Shown in pieces: positions 35,118 to 42,457 of a stretch of DNA of 64,000 bases. Below the pieces are notes generated by a model. That model was not told the origin of the DNA, ran no database searches, and saw only the letters and a list, made by a program, of their open reading frames with translations. The translations under genes and the position numbers were made by a program. The stretch comes from Streptomyces sp. MUM 2J. GTDB lineage: Bacteria > Actinomycetota > Actinomycetes > Streptomycetales > Streptomycetaceae. Positions within the stretch are counted from its first letter, which is position 1. The number at the start of each line of letters is the position of its first letter. Where the stretch lies: NCBI RefSeq assembly GCF_022414535.1, contig NZ_JADWYM010000012.1, positions 62,001 to 126,000 of the forward strand, in the 5' to 3' direction.

Positions 35118-35744
35118 TCAGGCCGGGCAGGCGACCTCGCTGTCCTGCAGGCATCGGCCGAGCCGGTGCAGTCCCCGGCGTGCGTGGCTCTTGACCGTGC
35201 CGAGCGGCCAGCCGGTCACCTGGGAGATCTGCGTCTGGGTGAGGTCGTCGTAGAAGGTGAGGCTGAGGACACGGCGCTGCGCCTCCGGTAGCTTCGCCAT
35301 CGCCTGGTGCACCAGCACCCGGTCCAGTGCGCCCTGGAGTTCCGAGGTGCGGCACCGTTCGTCCAGCACCATGCGGGAGCCCGCCGCGGCCAGCAGTTCT
35401 CCGCGACGGGTGCGGGCGGACAGCGCGTCGGCCACTTTGCGGCGGGTGATGCCCACCAGCCAGGCGGACAGCGCGCCGCGGGCCGGGTCGAAGCCCTTCC
35501 GGCCGCGCCAGGCGGCGAGGAACACGCTCTGGGTGATGTCCTCGGCCTCGCCCGCATCACCGACACCGCGCCGGGCGAGGGCGTAGACCAGCGGCTTCCA
35601 CGCCCGGTGGACGTCGGCCAGCGCGCTCTCGTCCCCGTCGAGGAAGCGGGCGGCCAGTGCGGCGTCGGCGCCGGGCACGTCCTCCTGCGGCCGGCCCGTG
35701 GCCCGGCTCGTGGCGTCGGTGCGGACTTCCTGGCGTGCGGTCAT
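35118..35744 (-). CDS. ECF sigma factor (sigma-70 family), possible LitS
   Basis: A 208-residue ECF sigma factor with region 2 (LVYALARRGVGDAGEAEDITQ then FLAAWRGRKGF) and region 4 (LPEAQRRVLSLTFYDDLTQT, with the helix-turn-helix ending VKSHARRGLHRL). No anti-sigma gene is adjacent. ATG at 35744 is chosen for GGGAG nine bases upstream. In S. coelicolor the light-induced sigma factor LitS, encoded near litR, drives crt transcription. Position suggests this is its counterpart, but the sequence alone could equally be a SigK-like ECF factor. A strong inverted repeat lies 90 bases upstream. Confidence 0.85.
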   Translation of the reverse strand: MTARQEVRTDATSRATGRPQEDVPGADAALAARFLDGDESALADVHRAWKPLVYALARRGVGDAGEAEDITQSVFLAAWRGRKGFDPARGALSAWLVGITRRKVADALSARTRRGELLAAAGSRMVLDERCRTSELQGALDRVLVHQAMAKLPEAQRRVLSLTFYDDLTQTQISQVTGWPLGTVKSHARRGLHRLGRCLQDSEVACPA

Positions 35745-36130
35745 GGCGACCACTCCCGGCTCGGACGGTGTGTGTCCGCACGGTGCGCGGACCCGACGGG
35801 CAGATCCGGCTGCGCCGTCCCGCTCACCGTCACGCAAAACGATGCAGCCGAACAACTCGCATCGTCCTTGCACCGTTTTGCCGCGTCCGTCGCGCCCGGC
35901 CGACCGCAGGCGCAGTGCGTCGCCGCGGCCGGGCACGCTCCCGCGCGCCGCCGTGAATCCCGCGGACCGCTCCCTACGCCGGAGAACGGACTCGAACTCC
36001 TGCGTGCCCTGCCTGGCAGGCAGCACGGGCCGGCGGCGGGGCCGGTCCGACCCCGATGGCAAACAGTCCACGTCCGCTGTCGCGGGACAGCGGCGCGTGG
36101 TCCGCGGACGACCGCACGGACGGCCCTCCG
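35745..36130. other. Intergenic region, 386 bases, upstream of the ECF sigma gene
   Basis: No gene signal. It holds the promoter of the sigma factor (minus strand), including the dyad at 35834-35881 in an A/T-richer patch, and the 3' end of the acyl-CoA ligase transcript. Confidence 0.65.
35834..35881. promoter_or_regulatory. Nested inverted repeat upstream of the ECF sigma gene
   Basis: The inner arms ACGATGC (35839-35845) and GCATCGT (35859-35865) are perfect with a 13-base spacer. Outer arms GCAAAA (35834-35839) and TTTTGC (35876-35881) also pair. Read on the minus strand it contains GCTGCATC, the same octamer repeated upstream of crtY and the FAD oxidoreductase. It is a candidate operator or autoregulatory promoter. 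Confidence 0.5.
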
Positions 36131-37624
36131 TCAGCGGGCCGGGGCCGTGATCTCCCGCTTGAGGATCTTGCCGCTCGGGCCCATGGGCAGCGCGTCCACC
36201 AGCCAGACCTTCCGGGGGTACTTGTAGGCGGCGACGCGCTCGCGCACGAACTCCCGGATCTCCTCGGCCGTCACCCCGGCGCCCGGCCGCAGGACCACCG
36301 CCGCGGCCACTTCCTCGCCGAGGCGCTCGTCGGGCACGCCGAGGACGGCGGCCAGGGCCACCGCCGGGTGCTCGTGCAGGACCTCCTCGATCTCGCGCGG
36401 GTAGACGTTGTAGCCGCCGCGGATGACGAGGTCCTTCTTGCGGTCGACGATGTAGAGGTAGCCGTCCTCGTCCCGGCGGGCCAGGTCGCCGGTGCGCAGC
36501 CAGCCGTCCGGGACGGCGGCGGCGGTCTCCTCGGGACGGTTCCAGTAGCCCTTCATCAGGTTCGGCCCGCGCACGGCCAGCTCGCCGACCTCACCCGGGG
36601 CGACGTCGCGGCCGGCGTCGTCCACCAGCCGCACCTCGACGTCGCGGATGGGCGTGCCCACGGAACCGGGCTTGCGGGGCCGGTCGGGGTGGTTGAAGGA
36701 GACGACGGGGCTGGTCTCCGACATCCCGAAGCCCTCCAGCACCATGCATCCGAACCGCTCCTCGAACGCGTGCAGGATCTCCACCGGCAGCGACGCGCCG
36801 CCCGAGATGCACATGCGCAGCGTGGAGACGTCGGCCTCGGCCGCCGCCGTGTGCTGCAGGAGCGCCGCGTACATGGTGGGCACGCCCTCGAAGACCGTCG
36901 CCCGGTCGCGTGCGACGGCGTCCAGCACCGTCTGCGGGTCGAAGCGGGGCACCAGGGTCAGTGAGGCGCCGCTGCGCACAGCGACGTTCATGGTGCAGGT
37001 CTGGCCGAAGATGTGGAACAGCGGCAGACAGCCCACGACGACGTCGTCCGGCGTCATCCGCTGCACCTCGGTGACGTTGACGTCGGTGTTGTGCCGCAGT
37101 CCGGCGTGGGTGAGCGCGGCTCCCTTGGGTCGGCCGGTGGTGCCGGAGGTGTACAGCAGGACGGCGATGTCGTCCGCGGCGACGGGGGCGGTACCGGCCT
37201 GCGGTTCCTGCCCGGCCAGGCGGGCTGCGAACGCCTCGGGCTCCACGGAGATGCACCGCACCCCGGCGGCGACCGCTCCCTCGGTGCCCTCCCCGGGCGC
37301 GGCATGCCACTCAAGGAGCAGCACGGCGCCGCAGTCGCCCAGGTGGTACGCGGTCTCACGGGCCTTGAGCAGCGGGTTGAGCGGGACCACGATCCCGCCG
37401 GCACGCAGGATGCCGTAGTAGAGGACGACGAACTCCGGCACGTTCGGCAGCATCAGGGCGACCCGGTCGCCGGCGCGCAGGCCCTCGGCGCGCAGCAGCG
37501 CGGCAGCCTGGGCACTCAGCCGGTCGAGCTCCGCGTAGGTCAGGGTGGCCGTGCCCAGGCGCAGCGCGGGGCGCTCCGGCTGCCGACCTGCCGTCTCGAC
37601 CAGGAACTCCGCCAGATTGGCCAT
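36131..37624 (-). CDS. Long-chain acyl-CoA ligase (AMP-forming)
   Basis: A 497-residue ANL-superfamily enzyme that adenylates a carboxylic acid and transfers it to CoA. The phosphate-binding loop YTSGTTGRPKG is at 158-168, then GFGMSETSPV (A5), TGDLARRDEDGYLYIVDR (A7-A8), GYNVYPREIEEVL and the catalytic lysine in PSGKILKREI near the C-terminus. AAGGAGG lies 5 bases before the ATG. It is divergent from a PucR regulator across 159 bases, which is likely its controller. The acid substrate (fatty or aromatic) cannot be deduced. Confidence 0.9.
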   Translation of the reverse strand: MANLAEFLVETAGRQPERPALRLGTATLTYAELDRLSAQAAALLRAEGLRAGDRVALMLPNVPEFVVLYYGILRAGGIVVPLNPLLKARETAYHLGDCGAVLLLEWHAAPGEGTEGAVAAGVRCISVEPEAFAARLAGQEPQAGTAPVAADDIAVLLYTSGTTGRPKGAALTHAGLRHNTDVNVTEVQRMTPDDVVVGCLPLFHIFGQTCTMNVAVRSGASLTLVPRFDPQTVLDAVARDRATVFEGVPTMYAALLQHTAAAEADVSTLRMCISGGASLPVEILHAFEERFGCMVLEGFGMSETSPVVSFNHPDRPRKPGSVGTPIRDVEVRLVDDAGRDVAPGEVGELAVRGPNLMKGYWNRPEETAAAVPDGWLRTGDLARRDEDGYLYIVDRKKDLVIRGGYNVYPREIEEVLHEHPAVALAAVLGVPDERLGEEVAAAVVLRPGAGVTAEEIREFVRERVAAYKYPRKVWLVDALPMGPSGKILKREITAPAR

Positions 37625-37744
37625 GATGCCTCCTTGCACACATGATCGTGGCGCTGCGGACGGGCCGCCGCCGATGCTCACGGCATGGTGGCTCCCTGGC
37701 CGGCGCGCGTCCATGGCCGCACCGACAGTGCCCGCCCCGGTGAA

Positions 37745-37784
37745 TTGTCCAGGGGAACAAGAAGATGGCTGTACGCTGCATTGA
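37745..37784 (+). promoter_or_regulatory. Possible leaderless promoter for the PucR gene
   Basis: TACGCT at 37772-37777 fits the TANNNT -10 consensus and ends seven bases before the ATG at 37784, placing the expected transcript start on the A of the start codon. No ribosome site is visible before this ATG. TTGTCC at 37745-37750 is a poor -35 (21-base spacing). Confidence 0.4.
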
Positions 37785-38956
37785 TGGGTCTTTCGGAGGT
37801 GGGCACGGCGCTGCGGGCGCGCGTCCCGGAGCTGGGCGAACGGATGGCGGAGCGCATCCGTGACGAGGTCGAGTCCTATGCGGACGAGTCGCTGATTCCG
37901 TTCGCGTCGCTGCGGCACTCCTGCCGGGGCAACGCCGACCTGATCCTCCGGCACATCGCCACCGGCCCGGACTCGGCGACCGACGTACGGCCCGCGCGGG
38001 ACACCGGGCGGCTGCGCGCCGAGCAGGGCGTGCCGCTGGCCGACACGCTGCACGCCTACCGCGTCGGCTCCGAGTTCCTGTGGGCACAGGTCGTGGCCGA
38101 GGCACCCCGGCATCCCCAGGTCACGGACGCGCACCTGGTGGCGGGATCGTCGGAGATCTGGGCACTGTCCGGCCGCTACGCGGAGGCCGTGGCCGCCGCC
38201 TACCGCGAGACGAGCGCCGAGCTGGTGCTCCAGCGGGAGGCCCGCCGTTCGGCTCTGGTGGAAGCCCTTCTCTCGGGCGCCCTCGCGGGGTCCGCGACCC
38301 CGTGGGAGGTGGCCCGGCAGCTCGGCCTGCCCGAGCGGGGACCCTACGCCGTGGTCGCGGCGTCCGTTCCGGATCCGGGTCAGGAGCCGCTGCCCGGGAT
38401 CGAGGCAGCGCTGCGCCAGGCGCACCTGGCTTCGGCCTGGCGGCTGCTGCCCGACGAGCAGATCGGGCTGGTCGCGCTGGCGCGCCAGGACGCGGAGGCG
38501 GTGGTCCTGAGGGAACTGCGGCGCTGTCGGGCACGGGTGGGGGTCAGCCCGCGGTTCGACGCGCTGCGGGACACGCCCCAGGCGCTGCGCTTCGCCCGGC
38601 TGGCGCTGTCCGGGCTGACGGGCGACGAAGCCGGCGTGGCCCGGTTCGACGACAGCCCGCTCACCATGGTCGTCGCCGCGGCACCCGCGGAGGCGACCCG
38701 TCTGGTGCAGGTCGCCATGGGGCCGCTGCTCGACCTGCCCGAGGCGGAGCGCGCGCGGCTGCTGGGGACCCTGGGGCACTGGTTCTCCGCGGGCGGCGTC
38801 GCGGCGGAGGCGGCGGACCGCCTCTACGTCCACCCGAACACCGTGCGCTACCGGCTGCGCCGCATCGAGAAGCTGACGAGGCGTTCGCTCTCCGACCCGG
38901 CGGCCGTCGCCGACCTCGGCGCCGCCCTGCATGCCCTGCGCCTCGTCCCCCGGTGA
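37784..38956 (+). CDS. PucR-family (CdaR-type) transcriptional regulator
   Basis: A 390-residue regulator. The N-terminal half is the helical sensory part found in this family (ERMAERIRDEVESYADESLIP). The C-terminus is the PucR helix-turn-helix AADRLYVHPNTVRYRLRRIE, near residues 345-364. The inducer is unknown. It is divergent from the acyl-CoA ligase, so control of that gene is likely. The ATG has no ribosome site and may be leaderless. A second, paralogous regulator lies at 49809-51104. Confidence 0.88.
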   Translation: MGLSEVGTALRARVPELGERMAERIRDEVESYADESLIPFASLRHSCRGNADLILRHIATGPDSATDVRPARDTGRLRAEQGVPLADTLHAYRVGSEFLWAQVVAEAPRHPQVTDAHLVAGSSEIWALSGRYAEAVAAAYRETSAELVLQREARRSALVEALLSGALAGSATPWEVARQLGLPERGPYAVVAASVPDPGQEPLPGIEAALRQAHLASAWRLLPDEQIGLVALARQDAEAVVLRELRRCRARVGVSPRFDALRDTPQALRFARLALSGLTGDEAGVARFDDSPLTMVVAAAPAEATRLVQVAMGPLLDLPEAERARLLGTLGHWFSAGGVAAEAADRLYVHPNTVRYRLRRIEKLTRRSLSDPAAVADLGAALHALRLVPR

Positions 38957-39188
38957 CACCGGCGCGCGCGATCCCGGGCAGAGCCGGGTCGGTTCAGGCG
39001 GCGGCCGGAGAACCTGAGCCGGCTGTCCCGCCATGCGTCGCGCCGCGTGAGGGCCGAGGTGGCGGCGCGATTCGTTCCGTTCGCCCTCCCGCTCGGCGCG
39101 TCGCGGTTCCTGCCGGGCCGGGCGACACGGACCGGCAGGTGAGGGGGGCGTGTGCGCGCGCCCGCCCGGATGCTGGGAGGATGGGGGT

Positions 39189-39686
39189 ATGACGATCAAG
39201 ACCTACTTCGACATCACGATCAACGACGAGCCCGCCGGGCGCATCGTGTTCAACCTCTTCGAGGACGTCGTCCCGAAGACCGCCGAGAACTTCCGCGCCC
39301 TGTGCACGGGCGAGAAGGGCTTCGGTTACGCCGGCTCGAGCTTCCACCGCGTCATCCCGGCTTTCATGCTCCAGGGCGGTGACTTCACCCGCGGCAACGG
39401 CACCGGCGGCAAGAGCATCTACGGCGAGAAGTTCGCCGACGAGAACTTCCAGCTCAAGCACGACAAGCCGGGCCTGCTGTCCATGGCCAACGCCGGCCCC
39501 AACACCAACGGCTCCCAGTTCTTCATCACGACGATCGTCACCGACTGGCTCGACGGCAAGCACGTCGTCTTCGGCGAGGTCGCCGACGAGGAGAGCATGA
39601 AGCTCGTCAAGAAGATCGAGTCGCTGGGCAGCCACAGCGGGGCGACCACCGCGAAGGTCACCATCGCCGCCAGCGGGCAGCTCTGA
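39189..39686 (+). CDS. Cyclophilin-type peptidyl-prolyl cis-trans isomerase
   Basis: A 165-residue single-domain cyclophilin that speeds prolyl isomerisation in the cytoplasm. The catalytic-site block [22 protein letters not shown] is intact, with NGSQFFITT and the cyclosporin-binding Trp in [14 protein letters not shown]. Very close in pattern to eukaryotic cyclophilin A, as known for Streptomyces cyclophilins. GGGAGG precedes the ATG. Codon use is strongly biased, as in a highly expressed gene. It stands alone, ended by a strong terminator. Confidence 0.95.
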   Translation: MTIKTYFDITINDEPAGRIVFNLFEDVVPKTAENFRALCTGEKGFGYAGSSFHRVIPAFMLQGGDFTRGNGTGGKSIYGEKFADENFQLKHDKPGLLSMANAGPNTNGSQFFITTIVTDWLDGKHVVFGEVADEESMKLVKKIESLGSHSGATTAKVTIAASGQL

Positions 39687-39700
39687 CCCGCCACCGCACT

Positions 39701-39730
39701 CCGGCAGGCTCCGGGACCGGAGCCTGCCGG
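39701..39730 (+). terminator. Strong terminator after the cyclophilin gene
   Basis: Perfect 13-bp arms CCGGCAGGCTCCG (39701-39713) and CGGAGCCTGCCGG (39718-39730) with a GGAC loop, 15 bases after the stop. Confidence 0.85.
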
Positions 39731-39916
39731 TGCCCGGCGCGCCCGCGCGCGGTGTCCCGCCCGCGGGCCGAGGTCGGGGTGCGGCCGAACCGTATGCGTG
39801 CCGTCCTCGGCAGGACGTCCTGACTCAGGGCTCCTCGGCCGCGGTCGTGTGGAGCCGCCTCTCCGGAAGGCACCCGTGCGCCGTCGCGCCCTTCGGAGAC
39901 CTGAGGCGTCCCGGTC

Positions 39917-40714
39917 TCACGCCGCGGCCGGCTCGCCCGGTCCGGGGACGGTGCGGAAACGGAACGGCTCCGGGTCGCGTCCGGCCTGGATGAACCAGCA
40001 TTCGCCGGTACCGCCGCCCGCGACGATCCGCAGCACCGTGTCCGCCACGACCTGGGCCGGGATGATCGGCAGTCCCTGCTCGGCGAGCATGTCACGCAGC
40101 GGATCGATGATCCGCGACTCGGCGAACCCCGGGCAGACGGCGTTGAAGCGCACGTTCTCCGTCGCCAGAGCCGGCCCGAGGGAGCGGGCGAGTCCCACGA
40201 CCGCGTGCTTGTTGGCCGCGTAGAGGGGATCGAGCGGTACGGCCGCCAGGCCCGCGAGGGAGGCGGTCGCCACGATCACCCCTCCGCCGCGGGCCCGCAT
40301 CGCCGGCAGCAGCGCGTGGGTGCCGAAGACCACGCCGTCGAGGTTGGCCCCCATCGCGCGGCGGTAGCGTGCCAGGTCGAAGTCCTCGCCGAGGCCGCAT
40401 CCGGTCGCCACCCCGGCATTGAGCAACGCGATGTCGACACCGCCGCACTGCTCCTCGGTGAACTCCACCAGCGCGCGGTTGGCGTCGGGGTCCGAGACGT
40501 CACAGGCACGGAAGTGCCCGCCGGCCATCTCGGCCACCTCGCGGCCACCCCGCGCGTCGAGGTCCGCGACGACCACGCGCGCGCCCGCCTCGGCCAGCGT
40601 CAGGGCCGTGGCACGGCCCAGTCCGCTGGCCCCGCCGGTGACGATGGCGACCTTGCCCCGGAGCGCGACGCCGTCCGTCCATCCCGTTCCGGCGGCCCTC
40701 TCGGAGGCGGTCAT
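39917..40714 (-). CDS. Short-chain dehydrogenase/reductase
   Basis: A 265-residue classical SDR. The cofactor motif TGGASGLG is at 26-33; NAG at 99-101; catalytic Ser152, Tyr165 and Lys169 (YAANK) are all present. Asp51 after strand two suggests NAD preference. The C-terminal part GGGTGECWFIQAGRDPEPFRF is typical of SDRs in degradative clusters. ATG overlaps the stop of the upstream MDR gene (ATGA), so they form a two-gene operon. The substrate is unknown. Confidence 0.88.
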   Translation of the reverse strand: MTASERAAGTGWTDGVALRGKVAIVTGGASGLGRATALTLAEAGARVVVADLDARGGREVAEMAGGHFRACDVSDPDANRALVEFTEEQCGGVDIALLNAGVATGCGLGEDFDLARYRRAMGANLDGVVFGTHALLPAMRARGGGVIVATASLAGLAAVPLDPLYAANKHAVVGLARSLGPALATENVRFNAVCPGFAESRIIDPLRDMLAEQGLPIIPAQVVADTVLRIVAGGGTGECWFIQAGRDPEPFRFRTVPGPGEPAAA

Positions 40715-41718
40715 GCCAGCTCCAGGACGAGCTTGCCGACGTTCTCCCCGCGGAAGAGCATCCCCAGTGTCTCGGGGAAGTCGTCCACACTCCCCGTCAC
40801 CACGTGTTCCTTGACCTTGATGCGGCCGGCTCCGATCCAGGCGGAGATCTCCCGAGCGGCCTGCGCGTAGCGCTCGGCGTAGTCGAAGACGACGAAACCC
40901 TCCATCCGTGCGCGACGCACCAGCAGCGAGAGGTAGTTGGAGGGGCCCTTGACCGGCGTGGTGTTGTTGTACTGACTGATCGCACCGCAGACGACGACGC
41001 GTGCGTGCATGGCCAGTCGCGTCAGGGCCGCGTCGAGGACGTCCCCTCCGACGTTGTCGAAGTAGACGTCGATGCCGTCGGGGGCGTGCCGGCGCAGCGC
41101 CTTCCTGACGTCCTCGGCGCGGTAGTCGATCACCGCATCGAACCCCAGTTCGTCGGTGAGCATGGCGCACTTCTCCGGCCCCCCGGCGATGCCGACGACC
41201 CGGCAGCCCTTGGCCTTCGCGATCTGACCGGCGATACTGCCGACCGCCCCGGCCGCCCCCGACACCACGACGGTCTCGCCGTCCTTCAGCGCCCCGACGT
41301 CCAGCAGGCCGAAGTAGGCGGTCATGCCGGGCATGCCCAGCGCGCCGAGGTACGTCGAGGGCGCGGCGAGGGAGGTGTCGACCTTCATGGCACCCCTGCC
41401 GTCGGAGACCACGTACTCCTGGACGCCGAACGTGCCGACCACGTGATCGCCCGGCTGGAAGCCGGGGTGGTTGGACGCGGTGACCTCGATGACCGATCCG
41501 GCGCGCATCACCTCGCCGATGCCCACGGGCGGCAGGTAGGAGGGACGGTCGTCCAGCCAGCCCCGCATCGCCGGGTCCAGGGAGATGACGCGCGTCCGGC
41601 CCACGAACCGGCCCGGACCCGGCTCGGTGACGGGTTCTGAACAGTGTTGCCAGTCATCGGGTTTGACCTCGCCCACCGGGCGGGCTGCCAGACGGACCTG
41701 GCGGTTGGTCGCAGGCAT
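40711..41718 (-). CDS. Zinc-independent MDR oxidoreductase (CurA/prostaglandin-reductase type)
   Basis: A 335-residue NADP-dependent medium-chain reductase that usually reduces activated double bonds. The N-terminal RQVRLAARPVGEVKPDDW and PAMRGWL match the leukotriene/prostaglandin reductase group. The nucleotide motif SGAAGAVGS is at 153-161, and GAISQYNNT is conserved. AGGAGG precedes the ATG. It is coupled to the downstream SDR. A 16-bp palindrome sits 35 bases upstream of the start. Confidence 0.88.
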   Translation of the reverse strand: MPATNRQVRLAARPVGEVKPDDWQHCSEPVTEPGPGRFVGRTRVISLDPAMRGWLDDRPSYLPPVGIGEVMRAGSVIEVTASNHPGFQPGDHVVGTFGVQEYVVSDGRGAMKVDTSLAAPSTYLGALGMPGMTAYFGLLDVGALKDGETVVVSGAAGAVGSIAGQIAKAKGCRVVGIAGGPEKCAMLTDELGFDAVIDYRAEDVRKALRRHAPDGIDVYFDNVGGDVLDAALTRLAMHARVVVCGAISQYNNTTPVKGPSNYLSLLVRRARMEGFVVFDYAERYAQAAREISAWIGAGRIKVKEHVVTGSVDDFPETLGMLFRGENVGKLVLELA

Positions 41719-41752
41719 CGTGCCTCCTGTCGTTCACGGCTTCGCCGCAGGG

Positions 41753-41768
41753 TACCGACCGGTAGGTA
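41753..41768. promoter_or_regulatory. TetR-like operator, copy 1, before the MDR/SDR operon
   Basis: TACCGACCGGTAGGTA is an imperfect palindrome 35 bases upstream of the minus-strand start at 41718. It matches a second palindrome at 41922-41937 at 13 of 16 positions. The shape resembles operators of TetR-family repressors. Confidence 0.65.
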
Positions 41769-41921
41769 TGTCGACGGGTGTGAGGTTCACCATACGGCGG
41801 GCGCCCGGGCGGGGAGTCGCCCGGGCCATGCCCGAACGGCACCGCACGGACGGTGACCGCACGACACCGGTCGGGAACCGTACCGACCCCGAAACGTGAC
41901 CCGCAGCAGCCTTACCGGTCA

Positions 41922-41937
41922 TTCCGACCAGTCGGTA
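41922..41937. promoter_or_regulatory. TetR-like operator, copy 2, before the DUF485/symporter operon
   Basis: TTCCGACCAGTCGGTA is an imperfect palindrome 64 bases before the plus-strand start at 42002. With the copy at 41753 it gives the consensus T(A/T)CCGACC(A/G)GT(A/C)GGTA. Confidence 0.65.
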
Positions 41938-42001
41938 TCGTGCGCCGCCAACCGTTCCCCCATCACCTCCACGGATCCGAGCCGTAGCGGAAGGCCCTGC
42001 G

Positions 42002-42457
42002 ATGACATTCGCCGACGAGAACCGGTACCCGCCCTCAGAGACGGGATGGCCGCCGCCCCATCCCGGGCCCCGTGCGTACCGGGACGGCACCCCCCGGTAC
42101 GCGTCGTACGGGCAGGCACCGTGGGACGAACCACACGCGCACGACGCGCACCGGCGCGGTGTCGACCTCGCCGCCCTGCGCTCGGCCTACCGCCTGCTCC
42201 GCCGGACGTCCACGCTCGCAGCGCTCGGCTCCTTCGTGGTGTACGTCGTGCTGTCCTGCTACGCCCCCGGTCTGATGGGGGCCGGGATCGCCGGAGAGCT
42301 GAGCCTGGGAACGGCCCTCGGGGTGCTCCAGCTCCTCGTCACCTTCGCGGCGGTCTTCTGGTACGGACGCAGTGCGCAACGCTCGGTGGATCCGCTGGCC
42401 CGCAATGTCAGGGAGCAGGCCGTCGCCACCGGCCGCACCACGGGGGTGACGAGATGA
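42002..42457 (+). CDS. DUF485 membrane protein
   Basis: A 151-residue membrane protein. Residues 1-55 are hydrophilic and Pro/Tyr/His-rich. Two hydrophobic helices follow (STLAALGSFVVYVVLSCYAP and LGVLQLLVTFAAVFWYGRSA), the pattern of DUF485/YjcH proteins. These are regularly encoded just before acetate-type sodium:solute symporters, as here, and are thought to support them. GGAAGG lies about eight bases before the ATG. Its stop overlaps the symporter ATG. Confidence 0.85.
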   Translation: MTFADENRYPPSETGWPPPHPGPRAYRDGTPRYASYGQAPWDEPHAHDAHRRGVDLAALRSAYRLLRRTSTLAALGSFVVYVVLSCYAPGLMGAGIAGELSLGTALGVLQLLVTFAAVFWYGRSAQRSVDPLARNVREQAVATGRTTGVTR

